Source of the DNA: Leptasterias polaris
Lineage: Eukaryota > Echinodermata > Asteroidea > Forcipulatida > Asteriidae
DNA: 64,000 nt
NCBI GenBank assembly: GCA_037783415.1
Contig: JAZGTN010000047.1
Span: 1,426,001-1,490,000, forward strand
Reading direction: 5' to 3'
In this document: positions 47,835 to 58,477 of the stretch, piece after piece
How positions within the stretch are numbered: position 1 is the stretch's first letter
How the letters are laid out: every line of letters begins with the position of its first letter
Program-made: the position numbers and the translations under genes
The notes under the pieces: model-generated
Database searches by the model: none
The model's input: the letters and a program-made list of their open reading frames with translations, nothing else
Told to the model about the DNA's origin: nothing

Positions 47835-48796
47835 CTGTGGTGGAGATTGGGGTGAAAAAAGATAAATAACTTAATAATCCTATTATTTACAAATTTGTTT
47901 TTAGTTTGGACTCCACTGCATACTTGTTTCAGAAGAGTCCAGTCCAAATTTTATCTGTAACATACTCTCTTAAACAAATCCAAAAAGAACACGAATCTAT
48001 CCGTTAAACCCACAAAATCATTTACTGTTGTGTTGAGCATGTTGAGTGTTGTGAAATTTGTGAAAAAAATCAATATAATTTATTTTTAAGGTAAGGAATT
48101 TGGGGCGAGATAATAATAATGATAAACAAAAATTATTGTTGATTAAATAATAGCATATTCAGATTGGCACACACACATCCCTTTATTAAAAAAATCTTAT
48201 CCCATTTATAAAAAATAATGCATTACAAATTCAGAAAATTATTAGACTATGAAAATGTTCAGTCACATACATGACATACTAAATTATGTTTTTTGATCCC
48301 CATTAATATTATAAAATTCATTTAATAACGTTTTTGCCAATTAACATTAACTTTTTTAAGTGCACCATTTATTTTTATCACGTAATTGGTGATACACGCC
48401 ACAACGGCAAACAAAACACGTCGGTGTTTGACAAGTATGAACACTGTGTAAAAGTACAGCTAACGTACGCTTCTGACGTCACACGTATTATCGTTGTATC
48501 CACTGAAAACTTGAAAATTTCAGAATTTGTTAAAAGAAAATTATTTACCGACCCGGCAGAAGTCAAAATGGTATGTAACGATAGGACAACCTTCGAAGAA
48601 AGCAAATATCAACACAGTTGGAACGCACGTTACGTGAAACAGTCAGGAGCACATAAAATATTACGGCATGCATAGAAAAGTCTATATATTTAAGAACATT
48701 TTAAGAGGTAATTTCGCACGGAAAATGCTGTCTAAAATGAAAAAAACCTGATTTTTTTCATGAACTATAAACTTAAAAGTACACTTACCAATCCAT
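47552..48796 (-). CDS. Small SGNH/GDSL hydrolase-like protein, two-exon model
   Basis: SGNH hydrolases are serine esterases or lipases. Exon 1 (48796-48789) holds ATG GAT TG with A at -3 and G at +4, followed by GTAAGT. Exon 2 (47834-47552) follows a pyrimidine-rich acceptor ending CCACAG and ends with TAG. The joined frame is 96 residues and in phase. It shows block I as KIIGDSLTRYL (nucleophile Ser21), a PGCT turn, and block III as VVVVHIGTNDL (Asn79). The Asp-x-x-His block that completes the catalytic triad is absent: the frame stops 15 residues after GTND. Full SGNH domains need about 100 more residues, so this is a truncated domain, or a further exon was missed, or it is a decaying retrogene. 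A CCAAT box (AGCCAATC, minus strand) sits near 48920. Confidence 0.55.
48789..48796 (-). CDS. SGNH-like exon 1, coding part (8 nt)
   Basis: ATG GAT TG then GTAAGT; supported by the start context, consensus donor and correct phase with 47834. Its 5' UTR would extend into 48797-48940, a CpG-rich stretch. Confidence 0.45.
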
Positions 48797-48947
48797 GTTG
48801 ACCCAGCAGTGACCTTACGGGTTTCCCAAGCGATTTTGCACGAGCGCCCATCAAGTCGCGGATTTTCTCGCGGATTTCCAAAACGCACGAGAGTGATTTT
48901 CCTTGCAAGTAAAATCGCGCCGATTGGCTCATTATAGCATAGGCTGC
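48797..48947 (-). promoter_or_regulatory. Putative promoter / 5' UTR of the SGNH-like gene
   Basis: A CpG-rich segment (TCGCGGATTTTCTCGCGG, GCGCGCTGA) with an inverted CCAAT box (GATTGGCTCA) about 125 bp before the start codon. It borders a SINE at 48950. Confidence 0.35.
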
Positions 48948-48949
48948 GC

Positions 48950-49060
48950 GCTGACTGCCGAAGGACGCAGCAATAATGGTCAAGAGTCTTGCTTGAGGAC
49001 ACTGTGTCAAGATCGGGCTTCGAACCCTTGTGTTCTTAATTTGCTCGGCCACGACACACC
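48950..49060 (-). repeat. tRNA-derived SINE family C, inverted copy
   Basis: Minus strand: GTCGTGGCCGAGCAAATTAAG (A box), GGGTTCGAAGCCCGATC (B box), GTGTCCTCAAGCAAGACTC and TGCTGCGTCCTTCGG. The same body order occurs in 61267-61445. Confidence 0.65.
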
Positions 49061-49141
49061 ATTCCATTATCCAAGGGTAAACAAAACAAAATCGGAAATC
49101 AGACTAATTTACATGCAAGGAGAATATGTCATGCCTGTTAT

Positions 49142-49517
49142 TTAAAGGCACTGAACACGTTTGGTAATTGTCAAAGACCAGTATTCTCACTTGGTGTATC
49201 CCAACATATGCATAAAATAACAAGCCTGTGAAAATTTGGACTCAATTGGTTATTGAAGTTGCAAGAAAATGATGAAAGAAAAAACACCCTTGTTGTACAA
49301 ATTAGTGTGCTTTCAGATAGGAATAAAAGGCTTCTGGCCAGAAGTCTTTTATTATTTTAGTGAGAAATTACCTCTTTCTCAAAAACTACGTTACTTCAGA
49401 GGGAGTCGTTTCTCACAATGTTTTATACTATCAACAGCTCTCCGTTGCTCGTTACCAAGTAAGTTTTTATGCTAATATATATTTTGAGTAACTACCAAAC
49501 GTGTACAGTGCCTTTAA
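49142..49517 (+). mobile_element. MITE family M1 (TTAAAGGCACTG), copy 3
   Basis: A 376-bp copy with intact TTAA ends, same orientation as 7227-7602. Confidence 0.87.
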
Positions 49518-49754
49518 TACATGGTACTTATTTACACTCATATTTGATTTTTAATTTTTAAACATGGAGGTCTCTCAGTCACACCTACAACTATGGAATT
49601 ATATTCAACGACGTGTTACTAGTTTGGTTCACATTTGTTTTTAAAAAGCAAGACATTCAAATTTCTTGACACTGGTCTTAGACAAATAATGTTGTCAGCG
49701 TATTTAAAGATTAATGCCTTGGAATGTTCAAAGAAGACCCAAGAAGTTAACCCA

Positions 49755-49925
49755 GCGAAGGATTCTCCCTGTACAGCGGAGCAAAATGCTCTACACAAAA
49801 AAATTAACAGTTGCTACTCAAAAATCACGATTCACTACTCAGTATTGGCATTCTGTGTACCCAAAATAAGTTTAGTCTGAATTTTTTGCGACGCAAAATT
49901 GCTGAACGAAATCGTTCCCTGCAAC
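49755..49925 (+). repeat. Dispersed GTGCAC repeat copy
   Basis: GCAAAATGCTCTACACAAAA, GTTGCTACTCAAAAATC, GGCATTCTGTGTACCCAAAA and GCAAAATTGCTGAACGAAATC follow the family order. It abuts the element at 49931. Confidence 0.7.
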
Positions 49926-49930
49926 CCTCT

Positions 49931-50510
49931 TTAACCCTTTCCTTACCATAGGCGACTTTAGTCGACTGCACTAATACCCCCTCTTCCTTACCATTGGCGA
50001 CTTTAGTTGACCAAGCTTACACACAAAAAAGCACTCAAGCCTGAGCACAAAGGCCATTTGTAATAAAGCTGTAGTTTTGTCCATGTTCGCCCTCCATACC
50101 CAAGCTTACCATCATTGGAAAGGGGAAGATCGGATCTTTCCAATGATGGTCAAATAAAATAAGGTTGCTATTTTGCAATCTCTTCAAACTGGAGTTGAAA
50201 GATCCGAAATGCCAAACACCTACGGAGCGCCATATACTTGTGTACAAAAAAGTGTTTGAGATTACAGATCACACCAAGGAAAGAAAGACAAAGAACTTTG
50301 ACATTTATTGACCGATCTCAATGATTTTTGGATTATAAGAAAGGAAATTCAATAAGTGAGAACTTTTTCATTAATTATTTTGCTGTAAAACAATGTCTTC
50401 AAGGAGATAATGGGGTTTGTAAAAATGGCCTTTGAACGAAAGCCTTCTGTTGTGTAAGAATGTGTGCTTCACGCTTGAGTGGTCAAACAATTCGGTAAGG
50501 AAAGGGTTAA
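49931..50510. mobile_element. 580-bp TTAACCCTTTCCTTACC inverted-repeat element
   Basis: TTAACCCTTTCCTTACC and GGTAAGGAAAGGGTTAA are perfect 17-bp ends. The interior has a CTTACCAT-GGCGACTTTAGT direct repeat near the left end and a hairpin at 50107-50150. Confidence 0.88.
50107..50150. other. Hairpin with 15-bp arms
   Basis: ACCATCATTGGAAAG and CTTTCCAATGATGGT are exact complements separated by about 13 bases (GGGAAGATCGGAT). Confidence 0.9.
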
Positions 50511-50610
50511 GTAGGTCTGTCAGTAAACACAATGACAAAGCACAAAGAAGGGTTATATCTTAATCCTTCCATTAACTGTCTTGAGAAACAATGTTAAACC
50601 GCACCCCATT

Positions 50611-50960
50611 AGGCCAAGTAAAAAAAAATACCAGTTGATCGTCCCCGCCCGCATCCTTTTTTGAGGCCGCATCCTTTCTTTTTTTCCCCCGATTTTTCAA
50701 ACAAAAAAAATATATATAAAAAATACAACACCCTTGACATGTATATTTTAATTTTTGATGTAAACTTACCTCATGCAACAAATAGATATAAAGAAAGTTA
50801 GCGGTGATTTCAAACTGAAGAATTGGTGGCCTGTTTGAATTGAAATACTTGGCGGCCATCTTGGAAAAAAATAATAAATAAATAAATAAAAGGGCCCTCA
50901 TCCTCCTCTTTTTGGAAAAATCAGGACGATCAACTGGTATTTTTTTTAATTTGGCCTTAG
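50611..50960 (-). mobile_element. TAAGGCCAAATAAAA element, copy 2
   Basis: Inverse of 34222-34573 with the same ends and the same internal frame (KMAAKYFNSNRPPILQFE). Internal T-rich and A-rich tracts differ in length. Confidence 0.85.
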
Positions 50961-51054
50961 AGACAACTATTTGTCAATTGCTTGATTATTTAAAGAGGGG
51001 CTCCAAGGTCAGAATCAGTGATGCACTCATTATCCGATTCTTACGAAAGAGCAG

Positions 51055-51235
51055 AGAACAATTTCGTCCGCAAGTTTGCATAGCAATTATTTTTTTTGGA
51101 CTGATTATGTTTTTTTGCACACTGATTGCTAATATCGAGTACATGTTGCAATGGTGTTTTTTGAGTAGGAACTGATACATTTTGTGTAGCATGTTGCTAC
51201 GCGATACAATTTACAAGGGAAATGGTTCACTGAAC
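51055..51235 (-). repeat. Dispersed GTGCAC repeat copy
   Basis: AAGTTTGCATAGCAATTAT, TTTTTTGCACACTGATTGC, GAGTAGGAACTGATACATTT and CAAGGGAAATGGTTCACTG match the copy at 33905-34085. Confidence 0.7.
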
Positions 51236-52100
51236 AGTGAAGAGGAAACAAATAACTGGAGTGGGTCCCGTTAGTCATTCTGAAAACGTACACTTTTGGC
51301 AGTGTACATTTTTAGTATGACTGAGTGACCATGGAGGTAGAAATACTAGTACATGTACGCTGTAGACTACATGTACAGTTCATGTTCCTCCATGGACAGA
51401 CAGATCCAAAGTCAGAGCCTGAACAGCAGACATGTTTAGATAATTAAGGGCCAACATGTAATGTTTGCAGCCATTTTGTTATGGGTTTTTCCCCATTATT
51501 AAAATCCGTGGTCTGAATTGGCAACAACAGCTACAGTTGGATTGCCAGGTGGTCATGCGTTGAAGTATAGGATGTTCTCAGCAACAGACAAAAAGGCTGT
51601 ATCCGATTGGTGGATTTAGCTACGGCTAAGATTGTTGCTTAGGGTGTTACTAAGGACATCCCATACTTCACCCGACCACATAGCCGGAAATTTCAGTCAG
51701 GGCCATTAACAAATATTGTGTTTACTCACATTGTAAGGCCTAGTTTGAGAGTTTTTACAAGTCACACGGTCCTTTCTTTACGATTGTACCTGGTACATTT
51801 TTCCAGGGGCTGTAATTTCATGAGGCACTGACTAATGCCCTATTCCTGGGTGTGTTCCAATTAGAAGAAATTGATCCTCTTTAGTTGATTGTTGCCAAGA
51901 CAAAGAAACAGGTGTTATGCTGGTGCATGGAACACAATGACCTTCAGTGACTACAGTATTGTTATTGCCTCAAATGCCATTGTGTAACACGAACTACACA
52001 TCATGTAGGTCAGCAGTCAATTCTGCAGTACATGTAGATGAATTCACTTTTATAAAGATATAAAAATTAATTATTGATTTTTGAAGAGTAAAATCATCAG
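51236..52100. other. Unassigned intergenic DNA
   Basis: No gene signal or matched repeat. Confidence 0.5.
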
Positions 52101-52104
52101 CTTT

Positions 52105-52320
52105 CTCCCCCAACAGTGGTCCACTGGCCAAATGCTAGTTAAAACACCCGAGGACCAGTCACAATTCTGTCAAAGTGGTCTGGCTGGTTAATAGTTCAGT
52201 GTTGCAATGCAGCGTTCTCCCTAATAACAGTGGTCCACTGGCCAAATGCCAGTTAAAACACTCGAGGACCAGTCAAAATTCTCTCCAAGTGGTCCGGCTG
52301 GCTGGCTAGTCCAATGTTTG
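52105..52320. repeat. Tandem pair of GTGGTCCACTGGCCAAATG units
   Basis: Two units of about 110 bp (AACAGTGGTCCACTGGCC, CGAGGACCAGTCA, AAGTGGTC) lie head to tail, related to 16003-16080. The partner end, AAATGACAAGCTACATG, is at 52640-52700 beyond a GGGCCC element. Confidence 0.75.
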
Positions 52321-52380
52321 AAAGCGTCCCTTTAATTCCATACATGTAATTCATTTAAACATTGACTTAGTGTAAAAGCT

Positions 52381-52623
52381 GGGCCCAATTTCATGGCTCT
52401 GCTTAAGCACAAAATTTGCTTAAGCACCAAAAACCTTGCTTAGTAAAACCAGATTACCGGCCAATACTCCACTCGATTGTTATGCTAACTAAACAACAGC
52501 TAAATACAAGTCACGAGCAATGTACATCGCATGGAGTTTTGGCCAATAACACGAGTATAATAAGCAAGCTTTTTTCGTGCTTAAGCAAATTTTGTGCTTA
52601 AGCAGCTCCATGAAATTGGCCCC
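52381..52623. mobile_element. GGGCCCAATTTC element inserted in the GTGGTCC repeat
   Basis: GGGCCCAATTTCATGGCTC and the inverted GCTCCATGAAATTGGCCCC are its ends; AGCTGGGCC-type flank and CTGGTGGAC mark the interrupted host. Confidence 0.75.
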
Positions 52624-52717
52624 TGGTGGACAAGTGAAATGACAAGCTACATGTAACTGGTCTCGCTGGCTAGTCACTGGAAAAGTTGAGGGCAAACACT
52701 ACAGTGCATCTCTCTAT

Positions 52718-53417
52718 TTAACCCTTTAGAGACCATAGCGGCCACAAGCGGCTTGTACCAAAACGCCCATAGCGGCCGCAAACGGCCACAAAGTGTAACC
52801 TACTTCTATTCACATAAAAGAGGTCAAAGTAAAGGTCATGGCCCAGGGCTCGAATTTGCGGAGAATATCCACAAGACTACAGGGCTTGTAGCTCAAAATC
52901 TTCACTGGACCAGACATTTTTTTACAAGACCTGATTCAAAATTAAAAAAAAAAAAAAAAAAAAAATTGCTGCCACAGTTTAACATGCATTTGACTGCTTT
53001 CATATGAACCTGAACTGAGACAAGTAAGAGAAGAGTATACTTGATTACTCATAGCATTGAAAGATAATTTATCAGACCCAAAGTCAACACTTGAACATAA
53101 TGTGTTTCTGTTATTCAATTGAAAAACACAAGACCATCGGACTTGTTAGGTCATAAGTTTACTGGCCCAACACTAAAATTACTGGCCTCGGGCCTGTGGT
53201 CCAGTGTAAAATTCGAGCCCTGATGGCCACATATGAAGTTTTCCGATGTAGTATGTTGACATAGTATCCCAATTTCTAAACTAGAAACTAAATTTTTCTC
53301 TTTCATTTTATTTATGTTGACATTTTTACGGACAAAATTTAAATAAAGAAACTTAACAAAATTAGCAATGTCTTGGCGTTTTGTGATGAAATGATGAATG
53401 GTCTCTAAAAGGGTTAA
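52718..53417. mobile_element. TTAACCCTTTAGAGACC element carrying a nested element
   Basis: TTAACCCTTTAGAGACCAT and ATGGTCTCTAAAAGGGTTAA are the inverted ends. The left interior holds CGGCCACAAGCGGC, GCGGCCGCAAACGGCC. With the 379-bp nested element and one duplicated ATGGCC removed, the host is about 315 bp. Confidence 0.85.
52844..53222 (+). mobile_element. CAGGGCTCGAATTT element nested in 52718-53417
   Basis: A complete 379-bp copy flanked by ATGGCC at 52838-52843 and 53223-53228. It includes a 21-base A run near 52948. Confidence 0.9.
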
Positions 53418-55200
53418 TATGAAAATAGGGACAAGTGAAAATGCTGTGGGCTACTTAGTGAAATGACAAACTTATTGGTCCTGAAGGCTAGTCACTGAAA
53501 AAGTGACGGTCAAACCCTAATCATTAACCCAAACATCTCACATCCTTAGCTGTATCCTCTTTGACGGAATGAAAGATTCAGAAGGACAGAGGCAGGAGGC
53601 CCAAATGACAATTGCTTAAATCACAGGGTCAGGCAGTCCAATCTTAATCAAACAATGTTAACTATCAAAATCTTATCCAAACAAGACCACCCTGCACTAA
53701 TGATAAAAATAGAAACTCAGAACCCGGATCTCGGGTAAACATGTCAAATTTCACAAACAGTCAGACAACTGGATGGAGTACCAAGACAAGACGGCGGTCG
53801 CGAGTCTGACATTCATTAAACAGAAACCCAGACTAAATTAAATAGTCTGTCAACCGGTTGGAATCCCACAGAACATTTTGGAGTCACTATAGGCCCCTAA
53901 ATATTTAAAATTTTATCATCCTTAGACATAACCTATCAAATTCTGTCCCTATCGTGCTCGCCCCCTAAATGGCACGCTTGCTCCTTTTCTAATATTTTGC
54001 CCAAGTGTTCACCAGCTTTCTGTGGCCCAGTCTGTACAGCAGTAGGCTTAAGTGCTTAACGGCCCTGTTTGCGGTCAGCTGCACTCCAGTGTCATGGGAT
54101 TTTGTTTCTTGGGTGTGTAGTGTCCCTAATACAGTAAGACGGATTGACTACCAGACAAAATTTCTAGACAATTTGTTGTATGGGGGGACAGAATCTCCTG
54201 CCACACTGGCCGTCCTTGCATTGCCCCCTTAGGATACAGTTGTACAATCTCTGCACAGTCCCGTTCCAATCCCGCCCGTGGTCAGCTGGCTGGCTGGCTG
54301 GCAAACCAATTACATTTTAGAACATGTTAATTTTGCTTCGTTTTATTTTCGACCTGCCCTCAAACCTTCCGAAGTTCAAGCAGCTGGAAGTATAACATTT
54401 TGATGTCATATCCCCATCCATTCAAAACAAAAAGCTAATTTACCTTAAAAATTAATTTAAAAAGCTAAATAATAAAAAAGAAAATGTTTCCACTCTGTCA
54501 CTGTGTCATAAGAAAATGACAATTTGAGTGAAACTAAAAAAGAGTTAGTTCACGAGGTGAGATTTGGTATATATATATATATCCTCGAGTTACCACGGAA
54601 GACTTGAAATTGAATTTTGACTTTATTAACAAAATCAAGAATAAATTTCAGCTTTATTTTTAATTGTCTGATGTCAAAGCCCACCCGAGAGGAGAATTTG
54701 AAGCCCGCAGAACATTGTCAAAGCACAACAAAGCTCGTCGTCTGCAATCGACCCCGATTTGTCGAGTTTCGTTTTACGTCACATAAATTCGCGCACTTGG
54801 GCTGGAACGTCACTACGGAGTCCCTATTGTGCCGTCTTTCTACTAAACACTCAAGTCCGTGCGGCAGGGAAGCTAGACAGTTGAAATTGCCAGTCATAAT
54901 TATTTACGGGAAGGGTGATGGGGTGGGCGAGCAGGTAAACGGACGTCTGCGTTGTTATCACTAAGTTAATAATTATAATAATTGCATTTTTTTGTAATAC
55001 ATTCTATGTATATTTGACTCCATTAATCAGCTACATTCTCCACCTGATATGCAGGGAAGAGGCTTGCCGCCGACTTGAAATCCAGAAACAGAGTTATAGG
55101 GCAATAGAAATCACTAATTTATACTTCTATTTTTATTTTTTAAATGGGCCTTAGCTAGCTATGTTTTGTATTTAGTTTAAAAGGTAAGGTTTTATACTAC
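53418..55200. other. Unassigned intergenic DNA
   Basis: No convincing exon or repeat. The longest frame (54617-54964, plus) has no recognised motif. A TA dinucleotide tract lies at 54571-54583. Confidence 0.45.
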
Positions 55201-55224
55201 ATTTATAGTTTATCTAAAATACTT

Positions 55225-55420
55225 ACCGGAAAGGCTTTGAATTTCCACATCTTTGCAGGAAATCTGATGATTAGGTTTTCAACTTTCATGAAATTGAAAA
55301 ATTGTGTCACTGCGTATTGTAAACAAAATGTATAATGCTTTGGGAAAGGTGCCTGCGCGAATATTTGTGACGCGCGAATTTGGGGTACGGGAGGATACTT
55401 TAAAAACAATGCCTTTAGTA
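55225..55420 (-). other. Candidate noncoding first exon with strong donor
   Basis: On the minus strand, AAAGCCTTTCCG is followed by GTAAGTATT, the best free-standing donor in this part of the window, preceded by a CpG-bearing stretch (TTCGCGCGTCACAAATATTC). It could be a 5' UTR exon of the SGNH-like gene or of STK38, but no acceptor pairing proves it. Confidence 0.2.
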
Positions 55421-55478
55421 ATTACGAAACTTCAGACTTGTGGAATGGTTCTTGATGCCAGCATTCTACACGTTTACC

Positions 55479-55654
55479 CCTCACCCCCACCCCACCCCAC
55501 CCCACCCCGCCCCCCCCCCCCCACCCCACCCCTCCCCCCCCCCACCCCACCCCACCCCACCCCACCCCTCCCCCCCACCCCACCCCACCCCACCCCTCCC
55601 CCCCACCCCACCCCACCCCACCCCTCCCCCCCACCCCACCCCACCCCTCCCCTA
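55479..55654 (+). repeat. CCCCA/CCCCT microsatellite
   Basis: About 175 bp of CCCCACCCCACCCC with CCCCTCCCCC variants; the minus strand is G-rich with many G4 tracts. Proline-rich open frames across it are artefacts. Confidence 0.97.
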
Positions 55655-56454
55655 CCACCACACAGTGACGTAACAGACAGGCGAAAAGCAGGACAGGCTA
55701 TTTATTTACAGTAACACAAAACAGCAGAGCGAGAGTCAGGGAATTTATCTAAAAACAAACACAACTTCATAAAAATAATGACAACGTCAGGAATGATTAA
55801 AAACAAGTTAAACCAAAGACAACCATAATATTTACCAAGTTTTAAGCCAGCACGACTACGAACTGCGTTGTTGGAAAACTCAGCCTCGGAATACTGCGTT
55901 TTTTACCGTCACTCCCGTCAGAGAAAAAGCAGCTGCTGCCTTGTCGCCGCTACGTTATCGTCATCATTCGATGCCAAACTTTTTCACACAATTTCTGAAC
56001 AGCAAGTTTCAAGTTCTGACCACTCAGCACAACAAACTAGTAGAAATGCGGAGCAACAAATTAACCGGGAAAACACAGTGATGGTGGTTTTTATTGGGCG
56101 AGCAGACGTTCAGGTTTGTTGTTTGTTGTTCTAAAAGTGGTCAAATGATAGATCTTTTGTACGTCTCGTATGGCGTGATTTGTAAGTGAGCTATTTTTGT
56201 CGACACACAGCCGCGCATGTCATCTCAGTAGGTGGTCATGTAAAGTGAAGACCGTAAAAATAACAGGAAAGTTGTAATAGCGCCACCGCGCGGCAAAAAC
56301 CCGACTAAAAATGAGTAATATATTATTTTCAGAGGATTTTTTCATCAAATAAATATTTTGTTCATGGTTTGAAAGTTTTATCGGAGGTATCTTGTTCGCT
56401 AAGATACTTTTAAGAACACAAGGTTGTTCTGTTAGAATTTAAAGATAAGAGAGA

Positions 56455-56665
56455 GGCTGGATGAGTTGGAGGTGGGGGGGGGGGGGGGTGAGTTGGAGGT
56501 GGGGGGGTGAGTTGGAGGTGGGGGAGGTGAGTTGGAGGTGGGGGGTGAGTCGGAGAGGGGGGGGTGAGTTGGAGGTGGGGGGGTGAGTTGGAGGTGGGGG
56601 GGGTGAGTTGGAGGTGGGGGGGCGGGGGGTGAGTTGGAGGTGGGGGGGGCGGGGGGTGGGTAAGG
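56455..56665 (+). repeat. G-rich minisatellite GTGAGTTGGAGGTGGGGGG
   Basis: About ten units of 18-22 bp, varying mainly in G-run length. Each unit contains a GTGAGT donor-like motif on the plus strand. It could form G-quadruplexes on the plus strand, opposite in polarity to the array at 55479-55654. Confidence 0.97.
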
Positions 56666-57369
56666 TAACCTCTCCAAAACACACACTTAGCATATTTTTG
56701 AAACATTATTTTCCCCGTCCTTCCCCAGACCTTATACTGTACGTTTTTCAAAAGTCACTCACTCATACCTATAGCCCCATGAAAAGGGCCACTTCGTATG
56801 TGGATTGGCCCATTCATGGGGCTAACTCACGCCCAAACATTTGGACTTGGTAAAAGCAGCATGCCTAAGCCTTTCAAAAGCTTGGTTTAATTGCATCACC
56901 CTGAAAAATCACCAAAACCCCTTCAATTAGACTTTGGAAGACAAGTTTATCAAGGAGTAAGAAATGAGTAAGTAATAGTTTCAAAACTGAAGATCAGAAT
57001 ATATATTCTAACAAAAAAAAACGGACAAGGAAAGCAAGAAGATATTTTGAGCAAAAATGGCAGTTTCTCTTCCCATACTTTCTTATAAAGTTGTACAAAA
57101 AGAAAACTCTACAAAAACAATCCATGTGCTATCATGGTATAAAGCTTAATACATGATTTGCAATCGAACAAAAGTCGTAATTACATTGTTCTTGTTGCAA
57201 TTTTTTCTGTGTTTAATAAGTACATACCATGCTTATTTGCATCAGGGATTTAAGAGTATTACTGTTTGACAATTTACCCATACACCAATGTGTTTTAAGC
57301 ACTGTATACTCAGAACTTTCCCGAGTCCTGTGGGAAAATAATTATACATTACCCGGAAGAATTAGAACC
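56666..57369. other. Unassigned intergenic DNA
   Basis: Contains a short inverted pair (TATAGCCCCATGAAAAGGGC and GGCCCATTCATGGGGCTA, 56770-56823), possibly a small hairpin element. No gene. Confidence 0.45.
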
Positions 57370-57480
57370 ATTGACACCTCCTCTAGAATTGATGAGCTCA
57401 GGGGTTCGAATCCGACACAATGCCTGTGGATTTTTGTATTCACTGGGCTCAAGAAAGTACAGAATGTACAGAGCTTAATA
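57370..57480 (+). repeat. tRNA-derived SINE family B, 5'-truncated copy
   Basis: GGGGTTCGAATCCGACA (B box) then AATGCCTGTGGATTTTTG and CACTGGGCTCAAGAAAGTAC; the A-box part is degenerate. Confidence 0.6.
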
Positions 57481-57499
57481 CACATCAGTGTAAGGGTAT

Positions 57500-57882
57500 T
57501 TAAAGGCACTGGACACGTTTGGTAATTACTCAAAATATATATTAGCATAAAAACTTATTTGCTAACGAGCAACGGAGAGCTGTTTATAGTATAAAACATT
57601 GTGAGAAAACGACTTCTGAAGTAACGTAGTTTTTGAGAAAGAGGTAATTTCTCACTAAAATATTTGAATCTGAAAAAGACTTCAGGCCTGAAGCCTTTTT
57701 CAGGCATCTGAAAGCACATAAATTTGTGCAACAAGGGTGTTTTTTCTTTCATTATTTTCTTGCAACTTCGATGATCAATTGAGCCCAAATTTTCACAGGC
57801 TTGTTATTTTATGCATATGTTGGGGTACACCAAGTGAGAATACTGGTCTTCGACAATTACCAAACGTGTCCAGTGTATTTAA
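57500..57882 (-). mobile_element. MITE family M1 (TTAAAGGCACTG), copy 4
   Basis: Reverse-oriented copy, more diverged (right end CAGTGTATTTAA) and with a longer AAAGACTTCAGGCCTGAAG hairpin at its centre. Confidence 0.83.
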
Positions 57883-57944
57883 ACCAAATAAAACAAGTGC
57901 TTCAAGCTAACATAAACAATATTATTAGACAATACGAATTTGTG

Positions 57945-58075
57945 ACCCGAGCACAGTTTCACAAAGAACTAAGATTGTCCTCAAGATGTGTATCAATCTT
58001 AATTGCTGAGCAAAGTGTGATGTCACAACACAAATCACCATGGCGATATTGACAACACATCTTAAGATGAGGTTA
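57945..58075. repeat. TTTCACAAAGAACTAAGATTG repeat, copy 1
   Basis: CACAGTTTCACAAAGAACTA, GCAAAGTGTGATGTCACAAC and ACATCTTAAGATGAGG occur in the order of 58913-59475 without the LTR, so it shows what the uninserted element looks like. Confidence 0.7.
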
Positions 58076-58477
58076 TTGTTTCAAGAAATTGAGTCTAGCA
58101 ACTTAAGACGTCAAAGCAAGATCTGACAAAAATACTGGCATAATATATATATTTTTTCCCCCAAAATAATAATTTTTTTCAAGTCTAATTTTCAAAATGT
58201 GATAGTAAAAAGTATCTGTTTTTTTAAATAAATCTATATTATCTGTTTCATTTTTGTATTAGAATAAAGTGTCAGAAAATAGTGATGTTTTATTTCAATA
58301 AAATGTGCAGGTTTTAAGGAGAAAATAGACTAATTCACTTTGAAGAGCAACACCTTAAAATATGTCAATTTTTTCATAAAAATATCATAATTTGTAAAAT
58401 CACACATTATTTTGTTACCGTCAACTTTTAACAATCCCATACTTCTGAGAGGAAAAAGTACACACCGTGGTTTAGTC

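Noticed and set aside
48334..48675. 113-codon plus-strand frame inside the SGNH-like intron
   Set aside because: No recognisable motif or splice support; plausible by chance in AT-rich sequence.
54617..54964. 115-codon plus-strand frame
   Set aside because: No family resemblance, no nearby exon or promoter evidence.
55479..55654. Interstitial telomere
   Set aside because: The repeat is CCCCA/CCCCT, not the animal telomere unit TTAGGG.
55304..55714. Proline/histidine-rich frame
   Set aside because: Pure translation of a CCCCA microsatellite.
56410..56751. Pro/Thr-rich frame on the minus strand
   Set aside because: Translation of the G-rich minisatellite; unit length not constrained to codons.
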